A stretch of DNA of 64,000 nt from Hymenobacter jeongseonensis. Its GTDB lineage: Bacteria > Bacteroidota > Bacteroidia > Cytophagales > Hymenobacteraceae. Below are positions 33,305 to 43,100 of this stretch, piece after piece. A model generated the notes under the pieces. It was not told where the DNA came from. It saw nothing but the letters and a program-made list of their open reading frames with translations, and did no database searches. The position numbers and the translations under genes were made by a program. Position 1 is the first letter of the stretch; each line of letters opens with the position of its first letter. Where the stretch lies: NCBI RefSeq assembly GCF_015694725.1, contig NZ_JADQDQ010000012.1:44700-108699 (forward strand), written 5' to 3'.

Positions 33305-34453
33305 CTACGCTGCGCCTCTTCCTCCGCCGGTCACCGGCGGAATGGTACTGCCCGCCTCCGCGCCGGTGCGGGTGGCGCGGTAGTGCGGCGACATGATTTC
33401 GACGCCCGCGCGGGCAAACTCGGTCTGGATGTGCTGGTGCAGCTCGGAGTAGAGCGCCGCCTGCCGATGGGGCAGCCGGGTGTAGGCGTTCACCTGGTAA
33501 GACACGTAAAAGTCGTCGAGGCTGGTTTGCAGGACAAAGGGCGCGGGCGCGGCTTCCACGCCGGCAGTGGCCCGGGCGGCGGCCAGCAGCAGCTCGTGCA
33601 CCTGCGGCCAGGGCACATCGTAGCCGATGGTGATGGTGGAGTGCAGCACCAGCCCCTCGCGCTCGGCCGCGATGCTGTAGTTCACGGTGTGGCCGGTGAG
33701 GATGTTGGAGTTGGGAATAGTGATGTCTTCGTTCTTGACGGTGCGCAGGCGGGTGACCAGCAGCGTCTTTTCCAGTACGTCGCCCACCACTTCGCCGATG
33801 CGCACCCGGTCGCCCACCTTGTAGGGGCGCATGTAGGTGATGACGATGCCGGCCACCAGGTTGCCGATGGCCGAGGTGGAGCCGAAGGAAATGACGAAGC
33901 CCAGCAGCACCGACACGCCCTGGAACACCGGCGAATCGGAGCCGGCCAGGTAGGGAAAGATGACGATGAACATGAACACGTACAGCGCGAAGCGCAGCAG
34001 GTTGAAGGTGGGCAGGGCCCAGTCGGGGTAGAAGCCCTGGATGACCAGCTTGCCCGCGGCCACTTCGCCGGCCAGAAAGCGCAGCAGGCGCACGGCGTTG
34101 GTGGTGAAGAAGTAGATGACGCCAATGGTGAGCAGGTTGGGGACGTAGTGCACAATGGCCAGCACCACCCGCTGCACCGGCCCCAGCACGTAGCCCAACA
34201 GCTGTCGGGAGAAGCTCTCCGTCCAAGGAAACAAGCTGAAGAGCAGCGGCAGGGTCAAATACACCGTGAGGGCCACCAGCACCACGCGCAGCGTTTTGAG
34301 CCCGGTGCGCAGCAAATTCAGCTGCCGCTCCTGGGTCAGCAGCTCGTAGTTGTTGATACGCCAGGGTCGGAGGGGGCTGCCGCGCCAGCGCAGGATGCGC
34401 TGGTTGATGGCCCGGAAAAAGCGGTTCAGGCCGTAAATCAGCCCGGCCAGCAT
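33305..34453 (-). CDS. MscS-type mechanosensitive channel, pore part (separated from its N-terminus by a frameshift)
   Basis: 382 residues. Hydrophobic helices at about 1-15, 55-75, 90-115, 130-145 and 165-185, then the MscS core: VSVLLGFVISFGSTSAIGNLVAGIVITYMRPYKVGDRVRIGEVVGDVLEKTLLVTRLRT (pore helix into beta domain, about residues 180-240) and a cytoplasmic alpha/beta domain. Gated by membrane tension, it releases solutes after a drop in osmolarity. The gene opens inside the end of the 34438-34923 frame. A single -1 shift joins them into one protein of about 540 residues. The ATG at 34451-34453 may not be the natural start. Confidence 0.82.
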   Translation of the reverse strand: MLAGLIYGLNRFFRAINQRILRWRGSPLRPWRINNYELLTQERQLNLLRTGLKTLRVVLVALTVYLTLPLLFSLFPWTESFSRQLLGYVLGPVQRVVLAIVHYVPNLLTIGVIYFFTTNAVRLLRFLAGEVAAGKLVIQGFYPDWALPTFNLLRFALYVFMFIVIFPYLAGSDSPVFQGVSVLLGFVISFGSTSAIGNLVAGIVITYMRPYKVGDRVRIGEVVGDVLEKTLLVTRLRTVKNEDITIPNSNILTGHTVNYSIAAEREGLVLHSTITIGYDVPWPQVHELLLAAARATAGVEAAPAPFVLQTSLDDFYVSYQVNAYTRLPHRQAALYSELHQHIQTEFARAGVEIMSPHYRATRTGAEAGSTIPPVTGGGRGAA

Positions 34454-34923
34454 GAGCAGCTGAGCACGGCCAGGGCGCCGCGCTGGAGCAGCGCGGGCAG
34501 CGAGCTGGCCTGCTGGGCCGCCGTGAGCTGGCGGCGCAGGGTGGCCAGGTACTGCCGGGCCACGGCTTGCCGGGGCTGGCCCAGGGCCTGCGCTTCGGCC
34601 TCGCCCACGCTCAGCACGTGGGCGTCGGCGTACATGATTTCTGAGTCGCGCTCCGAGTCAACCACGTAAAGCGAGTCGGGCGCGAAAAGCGGGGCGTCCA
34701 GCAACGCCCGCAAACGGCCCTGAATGGCCTCGGCGCGCTCGCGCGGCCCGAACGAGCCGACCCGGCCGTACACCCGAAACAAGGTGTCGTTGGGCGCCAG
34801 CACCACAGCGGCGCCCGCGGGCGGGGTCGGTGCGGGTCGGGCAGCCGGAGCCAAGGAGTCGGGCGTCTGGGCCGCAGCGCACCAATTTAGCAACAGCAAT
34901 AAGCAGGTAATAAATGGCTTCAT
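34438..34923 (-). CDS. N-terminal part of the split MscS protein (signal peptide and periplasmic domain)
   Basis: 161 residues from the ATG at 34921-34923, chosen because MKPFITCLLLLLNWCAAAQ is a clean signal peptide. Then a Pro/Ala linker and a periplasmic domain (LFRVYGRVGSFGPRERAEAIQGRL, DSEIMYADAHVLSVGEAEAQALG) common to large MscS channels of Bacteroidota. It ends LLQRGALAVL and then an out-of-frame SCSCWPG tail. Shifting -1 near 34455 gives an unbroken hydrophobic LAVLQLLMLAGLIYGL across both genes. Either one base is missing in the sequence, or the gene is mutated. Confidence 0.7.
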   Translation of the reverse strand: MKPFITCLLLLLNWCAAAQTPDSLAPAARPAPTPPAGAAVVLAPNDTLFRVYGRVGSFGPRERAEAIQGRLRALLDAPLFAPDSLYVVDSERDSEIMYADAHVLSVGEAEAQALGQPRQAVARQYLATLRRQLTAAQQASSLPALLQRGALAVLSCSCWPG

Positions 34924-35076
34924 AAGCGGGGAAGGTACGATTTGGCGCACGGCGGCCCCTTCGACCATGTGGTATTGGCTGACGGCCACACGGAAGATTT
35001 AACGCCACAATGGGATGGGAGCCGGCTTTGGTATTCTCAGATGGCGGGCTCCTTATCTTTTCCCGTCAGCTGCAGG

Positions 35077-35208
35077 CTAATCAGCATTGATGCTGCTTGC
35101 AAGCAGCATGAGCACGGACGAAATCGTGGTGGCGCGGGCGATAACATCGAGCAGGTACGATACGATGACGGCAATGCTCAGCAAAATGAGGATAGAGTAT
35201 GGGCCCAT
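35077..35208 (-). pseudogene. N-terminal remnant of a cation:proton antiporter gene
   Basis: From ATG 35206-35208 a 43-codon frame reads MGPYSILILLSIAVIVSYLL, then DVIARATTISSVLMLLASSIN and a stop. This is the first helix and the start of the second of a monovalent cation:proton antiporter, which normally continues IPSVLLLLxxGI. Nothing of the other 10 or so helices follows. It lies between the MscS genes and DUF202. Confidence 0.5.
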
Positions 35209-35330
35209 AGCAGGGGCATACACAGCCTCACCCCATGGTGGCCGGCTCTGCGCGGTTCGGCAGCTTGTTGTTGAGTAGTAATTCCTGGTAGCATAAATGG
35301 CTAAGCGTTGGCAATGCCAATGCTTGACGT

Positions 35331-35576
35331 CTAGCTGATTTCTATTTCTTTGCGCCGCTTGCGGAAACGCAGCCAGCCAGTAACAATCATCAAAGCCGCG
35401 GCCGTTATAGCTCCGTATCCCAGCAGGCCGGTGCGGGACGGGTGCAGTTGAATCAGGACCAGGCCAAAGCCAAGCATGGCCAAGCTGGTGCGCACGTAGG
35501 TAAGAAAGGTGCGCTCGTTGGCCAGACGGGTACGTTGCAGAGCCAAGCGGTCGGATAGGGACAACGGGTCAGGCAT
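35331..35576 (-). CDS. DUF202 (YidH-like) small membrane protein
   Basis: About 81 residues. RLALQRTRLANERTFLTYVRTSLAML is the DUF202 signature, followed by two membrane helices and a basic C-terminus (RFRKRRKE). Function unknown. Start chosen at MPDPLSLSDR (35576); the longer frame from 35636 covers the divergent promoter region. It is divergent from the response-regulator gene. Upstream is a short tandem repeat of GAGGAGGAAT (35588-35610). Confidence 0.85.
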   Translation of the reverse strand: MPDPLSLSDRLALQRTRLANERTFLTYVRTSLAMLGFGLVLIQLHPSRTGLLGYGAITAAALMIVTGWLRFRKRRKEIEIS

Positions 35577-35731
35577 AAATAAACGAATGAGGAGGAATGA
35601 GGAGGAATGAGCCGAATAACATTTAGTGAAGACCACGCGACGGACTGTGGATGGAAAGAGGAGCTGGCAACCTGTCCGCTCTGGCCGGGGTATTACCCGG
35701 TATACTTGCGCTCCGGTTACGAGCAGCTAAC

Positions 35732-36409
35732 ATGAAAATACTCCTGGTGGAAGACGAGCCCAAGCTGGCCTCGTTCGTGAAAAAAGGCTTCGAAAACGAG
35801 GGATACGACTTTAGCGTCGCTTTCGACGGGCGCATGGGCCTCTCGCTGGTGCAGCAGGGCTACTACGACTTGGTCATTCTCGATGTGAACCTCCCCCACA
35901 TCAACGGCTTTGAACTCTGCCGCCTAATTCGGGCCGACTACCCGCAGCTGCCCGTGCTGCTGCTCACGGCCCTCGACAGCCTCGACGACAAGGTGACGGG
36001 ATTCGAGGCCGGGGCCGACGACTATCTGGTAAAGCCCTTTGAGTTCAAGGAGCTGCTGCTGCGGGCTCGCGTGCTCACGCGCCGCAGCTCGGAGGCCACG
36101 GCCGTCCGGCGCGTGCTGCAGCTGGCCGACCTGGAGCTCAACCTCGACACCAAAGCCGTGACCCGTGCCGGGCAGCGCATTGAGCTGACCACCAAGGAAT
36201 ACGCCCTGCTCGAATTCCTGCTGCTGAACCGCAACCGCGTGATTTCCAGAGTCGACATCGCCGAGAAGGTCTGGGACCTGAACTTCGACACCAACACCAA
36301 CATCATTGACGTGTACGTGAGCCACCTGCGCAAAAAGCTGGATAAAGGCTACGACCCCAAGCTCATTCACACCGTGGTGGGCATGGGCTACGTCGTCCGC
36401 GAAAGCTAA
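35732..36409 (+). CDS. OmpR/CusR-family response regulator
   Basis: 225 residues. Receiver domain (1-120) with acidic pair Glu7-Asp8, phosphoacceptor Asp51 in LVILDVNLP, Thr in LLLTALD and Lys in YLVKPFEF; winged-helix DNA-binding domain (about 128-225) with TTKEYALLEFLLLNRNRVISR and IDVYVSHLRKKL. Resembles metal-responsive CusR/CopR regulators. Start at MKILLVEDEP. The kinase gene follows 12 bases later, so they form one two-component operon. It probably controls the efflux genes downstream (inference). Confidence 0.93.
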   Translation: MKILLVEDEPKLASFVKKGFENEGYDFSVAFDGRMGLSLVQQGYYDLVILDVNLPHINGFELCRLIRADYPQLPVLLLTALDSLDDKVTGFEAGADDYLVKPFEFKELLLRARVLTRRSSEATAVRRVLQLADLELNLDTKAVTRAGQRIELTTKEYALLEFLLLNRNRVISRVDIAEKVWDLNFDTNTNIIDVYVSHLRKKLDKGYDPKLIHTVVGMGYVVRES

Positions 36410-36421
36410 CCCCCCGGCCCG

Positions 36422-37795
36422 ATGCTGATTCGCAACAAGCTAATTCTGCGCTTTACGCTGCTGGTGCTGGCCATCCAACTCAGCCTGTCGGCTTTTGTGT
36501 ACTACTTCCATGCCGCGGCCCGCGAGCAGCGCTTCACCCGCCGGCTGGCCGGCAAGGCCGTGATGACGGCCCGCCTGCACTTGAGCAGCCCGGCCGACTC
36601 CACCCGCACGGCCCGCGCCTTTCGGCGGGCCGACCTGCTGACCATCGAGCGGGAGGAAATCAGCATCTACGGCCCCGACAACCGCCTGCGCTACGTGAGC
36701 GCCGACACCGTTCCCCAGGCCGAAAACCGGCGGCAGCTGCCCCGCGTGACGGCCAGCGCCGAACCGGTCACGTTCCGGGCCGGAGCCCTGGAGGGCGTGG
36801 GCTTCACCTACGGCCCGGCGGGACAATCCTACCGGCTGTTTGCGGCCGGCTACGACGCGCTGGGCTGGTCGCAACTGGCCAGTCTGCGGCTCATTCTGGT
36901 GGTGGGCAACGTGGGGGCCCTAGTGCTCATCATCCTGGCCGGCTGGTACTTTGCCGATGAGTCGCTCAAGCCCATTGCCCGCATCATCAAGCAGGTGCGC
37001 CGCATCACGGCCCGCGAGCTGAACCGGCGGGTGGACGAGGGCAACGGCACCGACGAAATTGCCCAGCTGGCCATCACCTTCAACCGCATGCTGGGCGGCG
37101 TGGAGCAGGCCTTTGAGGCCCAGAAGAGCTTTGTCAGCCACGCCTCGCACGAACTGCGCACGCCCCTGACCGTGGCCCTGGGCACCCTGCAAACCGGTCA
37201 CGCCTACGACCAGACCATGGAGGAAACCAAGGCCAGCATGGCCTCGGCGGTGGACGATTTGCGTCAGCTCGTGGCACTGACCAACTCGCTGCTCACCCTT
37301 GCCCAGGCCGACGAAGCCCGGTTCCGGGGCGAGCCCGTGCGGCTGGACGAATGCCTGACCCAGGCCCTTAGCCAGTGCCAGGGCCGCTACCCCGAGCGCA
37401 CCATCCGGCTGGATTTTGGCCAAGTGCCCGCGCGGCTGGAAACGCCCTTTGCCGTGGCCGGCAACGCCCACCTACTCACCACGGCCCTGCTCAACCTGCT
37501 CGACAACGCCTGCAAGTACTCGCGGGCCGAGGTGCGGGCCACCCTCAGCTACCCCGACTCGGCCACCGTGGCCGTGGCCGTGGCAGACACCGGCATCGGC
37601 ATCGAGGCCGGGGAGCTGGCCCGCGTGACCGAGCCCCTGTACCGGGCCGAAAACGGCCGCCGGGAGCCCGGCTACGGCATCGGGCTGGCCGTGACGCAGA
37701 AGATTGCGCAGCGCCACGGCGGCGCCTTGCAACTCGTGTCGGTGCCCGGCGCAGGCACCACGGTCACGCTGCGCCTGCCCGCCGCGCCGGGCTAG
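36422..37795 (+). CDS. Sensor histidine kinase
   Basis: 457 residues. Membrane helices at about 8-28 and 155-177 enclose a periplasmic sensor domain of about 125 residues with no recognised fold. HAMP follows (about 178-232). The H-box SHASHELRTPL places the phosphorylated histidine at 243. Then the N-box LLNLLDNACKYS, G1 VADTGIGIEAGEL and G2 GYGIGLAVTQKI. It pairs with the regulator 12 bases upstream. The signal may be a metal or another envelope stress; the sensor has no obvious cysteine or histidine cluster. Confidence 0.93.
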   Translation: MLIRNKLILRFTLLVLAIQLSLSAFVYYFHAAAREQRFTRRLAGKAVMTARLHLSSPADSTRTARAFRRADLLTIEREEISIYGPDNRLRYVSADTVPQAENRRQLPRVTASAEPVTFRAGALEGVGFTYGPAGQSYRLFAAGYDALGWSQLASLRLILVVGNVGALVLIILAGWYFADESLKPIARIIKQVRRITARELNRRVDEGNGTDEIAQLAITFNRMLGGVEQAFEAQKSFVSHASHELRTPLTVALGTLQTGHAYDQTMEETKASMASAVDDLRQLVALTNSLLTLAQADEARFRGEPVRLDECLTQALSQCQGRYPERTIRLDFGQVPARLETPFAVAGNAHLLTTALLNLLDNACKYSRAEVRATLSYPDSATVAVAVADTGIGIEAGELARVTEPLYRAENGRREPGYGIGLAVTQKIAQRHGGALQLVSVPGAGTTVTLRLPAAPG

Positions 37796-37898
37796 CCCGC
37801 GGCTGAGCCGGGTCTTTTAATGTTTTTTAATGTCTCCTTCAGTCCGCGTTAATGTCGCGGGGGGTGCTTTGTGGGGTTCACTGCCGCCTTGCCCTGCT

Positions 37899-38141
37899 AT
37901 GAAAGGAGACCACCGCCCCCAAATACTGCTGTACCTGCTGGTCGGGGCGCTGCTGCTTTCGACGGCACTTAACGCCTACTTCCTGCTGCGCCTCGATGCT
38001 AATTTGGCTGACCAGCAGGTGCAAGCACAGCTGCAGGACGACAACCCCGCCCGCGAGCAGCCGTCGGTGACGCTGCAGCTGCCGGCCGCGCCGGCCCCGC
38101 CCGATACGGTGCAGGAGTTAAAGCCCTACCCCTCTCATTGA
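37899..38141 (+). CDS. Small single-helix membrane protein
   Basis: 80 residues, family unknown. One helix (ILLYLLVGALLLSTALNAYFLL, about 9-30) then a periplasmic Gln/Pro/Ala-rich tail. Start at MKGDHRPQ because the helix follows it directly. Positioned between the sensor kinase and the copper-binding-like gene on the same strand. Confidence 0.6.
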   Translation: MKGDHRPQILLYLLVGALLLSTALNAYFLLRLDANLADQQVQAQLQDDNPAREQPSVTLQLPAAPAPPDTVQELKPYPSH

Positions 38142-38148
38142 CTTTGCG

Positions 38149-38511
38149 ATGCCTTCGATTCTCCTTTCCCCCGCCACTTCTCTTAAAATGCTTCCCCGCC
38201 AACAACACCTTTTTAATGCCCTGAATGCCTGCGTGGCTGCTTGTAACCAATGCTTCACCAGTAGCCTGGCCGGCGCCATCGATACGTCCCGGGTGCGCAG
38301 CATTCAGCTCAGCCGCGACTGTGCTGACCTCTGCCAATTGGTTGCCGCCTTCGTGGCACGCGGCTCTGAGCACGTGCAGTACCTGCTGCGGGAATGCGCC
38401 GAGCTGTGCCGCGCCTGCGCCGACGAAGTGACCCAGTACCCGCAGAGCCACTGCCGCCACTGCACTGAGGCCTGCCGCCAGGCCGAGGACGCCTGCCGCA
38501 CGGCTTATTAA
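38149..38511 (+). CDS. Four-helix-bundle copper-binding protein (DUF326-like)
   Basis: 120 residues, cysteine-rich: CVAACNQC, DCADLCQL, ECAELCRAC, CRHCTEACRQAEDAC. This spacing (C-x3-C-x2-C repeated along helices) is that of DUF326/copper storage protein Csp, which binds many Cu(I) ions inside a helical bundle. No export signal is evident, so probably cytosolic. The start may be the ATG at 38188 (MLPRQQHLF), where similarity begins. Its place after a CusRS-like two-component pair and before an RND pump suggests copper or other metal handling. Confidence 0.82.
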   Translation: MPSILLSPATSLKMLPRQQHLFNALNACVAACNQCFTSSLAGAIDTSRVRSIQLSRDCADLCQLVAAFVARGSEHVQYLLRECAELCRACADEVTQYPQSHCRHCTEACRQAEDACRTAY

Positions 38512-38553
38512 CCCGCCTGTCTCTCCTGAACCTCCACCTAACGCCTTCTCGCC

Positions 38554-38862
38554 ATGCGCATCACCGCTAGCTTCTCCGCCTTGCCCCGCCCCGCCCAATG
38601 GATGGCGGCCCGCCAGCTACGTCGCGACATTGTCTGCCGCCTCGGCCAGTCGACGGCTTCGCTGACCTGGTGGCGGCAAGCGCTGCTGGAAGTCAACCCC
38701 CTGCTGGAGTGGACCAACGACCAGCGGGTGATTGTGGTGCGGCGGGGCCGGACCCTGCTCGACCGCGTGGCCCGCTGCTACCTGCTGTCGCTCTCGCCCG
38801 GCTCAGGGCTGGCGGCTAGCCCCGACCCCATCGACGAGGAGCTGTTGGGCTTGCTGCCCTAA
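38554..38862 (+). CDS. Small protein of unknown function
   Basis: 102 residues, no recognised family or signal. Contains two Arg-rich segments (MAARQLRRDIVCRLGQ and VIVVRRGRTLLDRVARC). Codon use fits its neighbours and it keeps the same strand in the two-component to efflux series, so it is probably real. Confidence 0.5.
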   Translation: MRITASFSALPRPAQWMAARQLRRDIVCRLGQSTASLTWWRQALLEVNPLLEWTNDQRVIVVRRGRTLLDRVARCYLLSLSPGSGLAASPDPIDEELLGLLP

Positions 38863-38952
38863 GGCCCTGGCGTCATTTTTCTTTTTCTGCTGCCGCTGCC
38901 AGCGCCGCCTTGACGCTGCCTCGAACGGCCTTTTGTCATTACCGCTTCCTTT

Positions 38953-40125
38953 ATGCTCCCATTCAACCTGCATTACCTGCGCTTTCGCTGCCTGACGCTC
39001 CTGATAGGGGGAAGCACGCTGCTGACCGGCTGTGGCCAGGGCCAGGCCGACGCTAGTGCGGCCACCGCCGCGGAAGCCCCGCAGGCCCTGCCCGTCATGC
39101 GCCTCGTGCCCCGCGACACCGTGCTGACCCGGGAATACGTGGCCGATATTCAGGCCGTGCGCAACGTGGAAGTGCGCGCCCGGGTGAAAGGCTACCTGGA
39201 AAAAATCTACGTGGACGAGGGGCAGCTGGTGAAGAAAGGCCAGCCCCTGTTCCGCATCAGCGACGCCGAGTACCGCACCCGCCTGGCCCGGCTGCATGCG
39301 GCCCGCAGCAACGCCACGGCCCAGGCCCGGGTGGCCAGCCTGGAGCTGGACCGGGTGCGCATGCTCACCGAGAAGAACGTCATTTCCAAAACCGAGCTGG
39401 ACGTGGCCCAGGCTAAGCTGCGGGCCGCCGAAGCCAGCGTGGCCGAGGCCCGCTCGGCGGAGACCAACGCCGCGCTGATGCTGTCCTACACCCTGGTGCG
39501 GGCACCCTTTGATGGCACAGTGAACCGCGAGCCCATGAAGGTGGGCAGCCTCGTTGACGACGGCACGCTGCTGACCACGGTGTCGGATGCCCGCGCGGTG
39601 TTTGCCTACTTCAACGTGTCGGAGGCCGAGTACCTGGAGTTTATCAAAACCCGCGCCCAGGACTCGGCCCGCAGCACCAACCAAGCGCGGCTGCTGCTGG
39701 CCGATGGCTCGCGCTACGCCCCGCCGGGCAAGATTGAGACGGTGGAAAGCCAGTTCCAGGCCAGCACCGGGGCTATTGCCTTCCGCGCCCGCTTTCCCAA
39801 TCCCAAGGGCCTGCTCAAGCACGGCGCCACGGGCAAGGTGAGCCTAGCCAACACCGTGGCCGATGCCCTGATGGTGCCCCAGAAAGCCGTATTCGAGCAG
39901 CAGGACAAAAACTACGTGTACGTGGTGGACGAGCAGGGCACGGTGCACCAGAAAAACTTCGTGCCCCGGAGCCGCCTAGCCGCCTTCTACGTGGTGAAAA
40001 GTGGCCTGCAGCCCGGCGAGCGCATCGTGTGCGAGGGCACGCAGGACTTGCGCGACGGCGCCCGCATCACGCCCCGCCCAGTCACGCTGCGCAGCATGCT
40101 GGCCGGCCCCACCCTTAATCCCTAG
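38953..40125 (+). CDS. RND efflux periplasmic adaptor (AcrA/MexA family)
   Basis: 390 residues. Lipoprotein signal with lipobox LLTGCGQ. Membrane-fusion layout: beta-barrel/lipoyl start VRNVEVRARVKGYLEKIYVDEGQLVKKGQ (about 70-98), alpha-hairpin coiled coil (about 105-170), second lipoyl half YTLVRAPFDGTVNREPMKVG, then beta-barrel and membrane-proximal domain ending ITPRPVTLRSM. Links the permease to the outer-membrane channel. The permease starts 4 bases after its stop. Confidence 0.94.
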   Translation: MLPFNLHYLRFRCLTLLIGGSTLLTGCGQGQADASAATAAEAPQALPVMRLVPRDTVLTREYVADIQAVRNVEVRARVKGYLEKIYVDEGQLVKKGQPLFRISDAEYRTRLARLHAARSNATAQARVASLELDRVRMLTEKNVISKTELDVAQAKLRAAEASVAEARSAETNAALMLSYTLVRAPFDGTVNREPMKVGSLVDDGTLLTTVSDARAVFAYFNVSEAEYLEFIKTRAQDSARSTNQARLLLADGSRYAPPGKIETVESQFQASTGAIAFRARFPNPKGLLKHGATGKVSLANTVADALMVPQKAVFEQQDKNYVYVVDEQGTVHQKNFVPRSRLAAFYVVKSGLQPGERIVCEGTQDLRDGARITPRPVTLRSMLAGPTLNP

Positions 40126-40129
40126 CCCC

Positions 40130-43100
40130 ATGGTTGAAGTATTCATTCGCCGGCCGGTGCTCTCGCTGGTCATCTCGCTGTTTATTACCCTGCTGGGCGT
40201 CGGGGCGCTGTTCACGCTGCCCGTCACGCAGTTTCCGGACATCGTGCCCCCCTCCGTGACGGTGCGCGCCAAGTACAACGGCGCCAACGCCGAAGTCTGC
40301 GCCAAGGCCGTGGCCACGCCGCTGGAGCGCGCCATCAACGGCGTGCCGGGCATGACCTACATGAACACGGTGACGACCAACAACGGCACCACCCTCATCG
40401 AGGTGTTCTTCGAGGTGGGTACCGACCCCGACCTGGCCGCCGTGGCCGTGCAAAACCGGGTAACAACCATCATCGACGAGCTGCCCGAGGAAGTCATCAA
40501 GGCCGGCGTATCCACCGAGAAAGAGGTGAACTCCATGCTGCTCTACCTCAACGTGGTGAGCGACGACAAGGCCGTGGGCGAGAAGTTCATCTACAACTTC
40601 GCCGACATCAACATCCTGCAGGAGCTCAAGCGCATCAAGGGCGTGGGCTTGGCCGAAATCATGGGCAACCGCGAGTACGCCATGCGCGTGTGGCTCAAGC
40701 CCGACCGCCTGCTGGCCTACAAGGCCGGCGCCGATGAGGTGGTGGCCGCCATTCAGGCTCAGAGCGTGGAAGCGGCCCCCGGCCGCACCGGCGAAAGCTC
40801 GGGCCGCGACGCGCAGGTGCTGCAGTACGTGCTGCGCTACACCGGCAAGCTCTTCGAGCCCGAGCAGTACCGCAACATCGTGGTGCGCGCCAACCCCGAC
40901 GGCTCGGTGCTGCGCCTGCGCGACGTAGCCGACGTAGAGTTTGGCGTGCAGACTTACCGCATGCTGTCCAAGAGCAACGGCAAGCCCTCGGCGGCCATCA
41001 TGCTCAAGCAGCTGCCTGGCTCCAACGCTTCTGACGTCATCGACCAAGTGAAGGAGCGCATGGCCGAGCTGCAGAAAACCAGCTTCCCGCCCGGCATGCG
41101 CTACACCATCAGCTACGACGTGTCGCGCTTCCTCGACGCCAGCATTCACGAAGTGGTGCGCACGCTGTTCGAGGCGTTTTTGCTGGTGTTCGTTATCGTG
41201 TACCTGTTTTTGCAGGACTGGCGCTCCACGCTGATTCCGGCGCTGGCCGTGCCGGTGGCGCTGGTGGGCACCCTGTTTTTCATGCAGGTGATGGGCTTTT
41301 CCATCAACCTGCTCACGCTCTTTGCGCTGGTGCTGGCCATTGGCATCGTGGTTGACAACGCCATTGTGGTGGTGGAGGCCGTGCACGCCAAGATGCACGA
41401 GGAGCATCTTTCGGCCATGGACGCCACGCTGGCCGCCATGCGCGAAATCAGCGGCGCCATCGTGGCCATCACGCTGGTGATGTCGGCCGTGTTCATCCCG
41501 GTTTCCTTTATGAGCGGGCCGGTGGGCGTGTTCTACCGGCAGTTTTCGCTCACGCTGGCCATTGCCATCGTCATCTCGGGCGTGAATGCGCTGACACTTA
41601 CGCCGGCTTTGTGCGCGCTGCTGCTCAAGGCCACGCCCTCAATTGAGGGCGACGCCCACGAGGCCGACCAGCCGCAACCCGGCTTGCTAGGCCGCTTCTT
41701 CGCCGGCTTCAACCGCCGCTACGAGGCCTTTGCCGGACGCTACCAAGGCCTGGTGCGCACGCTGGCCAGCCGCCGGCTGGTCACGGTGGGGCTGCTGGTG
41801 TTTTTCTTCGCCGCCACCTGGGGCGTCAACTCCATCCTGCCCACCGGCTTCATTCCCAGCGAAGACCAAGGCATGGTGTACGTCAACGTGACCTCGCCGC
41901 CCGGCGCCACCGTGGAGCGCACCCAGGCCGTGCTGGACGAGGTGCAACGCGTGGCCCAGACCCTGAAGCCGGTGGAATCCATCTCGACCCTGGCCGGCTA
42001 CAGCTTGATGAACGACGTGTCGGGTGCCTCCTACGGCATGGGCATGATTAACCTCAAGGCCTGGGACGAGCGCCAGGAGTCGGTGACGCAGCTCATGGAC
42101 CAGCTGCGGGCCAAAACCCGGCACATTGCCGGGGCCCAGGTGCAGTTTTTCACCCCACCCACGGTGCCGGGCTTCGGCAACGCCGGCGGCTTCGATTTGC
42201 GCGTGCTCGACCGCACCGGGCGCGGCGACCTGCACCAGACCAAGGAAGTGACGCATCGCTTTATCCAGGCCCTGAATAAGACGCCGGCCATCGAAAACAC
42301 CTTCTCCGGCTTCGACCCCAGCTTCCCGCAGTATCTCATTCACGTCGACCCCGACCTGGCCGCCAAAAAGGGCGTGACCGTGGAACGGGCCATGCGCACG
42401 CTGCAGACGCTGATTGGCGCCAACTACGCCGCCAGCTTCATCCGCTTCGGGCAGATGTACAAGGTGATGGTGCAGGCCCTGCCCGGCTACCGCACCAAGC
42501 CCGAGGACATCCTGAATTTATACGTCAAAAACGACCGGGGCGAGATGGTGCCCTATTCCACCTTCGTGCGCCTGGAGCGCGTGTACGGCCCCGAGCAGTT
42601 TACCCGCTACAACATGTACACCTCGGCCACGCTCAACGGCGACACCTCGCCGGGCTATTCGTCGGGCGACGCCATCCGCACCATCGAGCAGGTGGCGGCC
42701 AAAGAGCTGCCCCGCGGCTACACCTTCGAATGGAGCGGCATGACCCGCGAGCAGATTATCTCGGGCAACCAGGCCCTGTACGTGTTCGGCATTGTGCTGG
42801 TGTTTGTGTACCTGCTGCTGGCGGCCCAGTACGAAAGCTTCACGCTGCCGCTGCCGGTGCTGCTGAGTTTGCCCACCGGCATCTTCGGCGCCTTCCTGGC
42901 CCTGAAGCTGATGGGGCTGGAAAACAACATCTACGCCCAGGTTTCGCTGGTCATGCTCATCGGCCTGCTGGGCAAAAACGCCATTCTCATCATCGAGTAT
43001 GCGGTGCTGCGACGCCAGCAAGGCCTCTCCGCCCTGGACGCGGCGGTGGAAGGCGCCCGCTCCCGACTGCGGCCCATCCTGATGACGTCGTTTGCCTTCG

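Noticed and set aside
35588..35610. GAGGAGGAAT tandem repeat as an operator
   Set aside because: Only two copies, purine-rich, between divergent genes; could be chance. Mentioned with DUF202 only.
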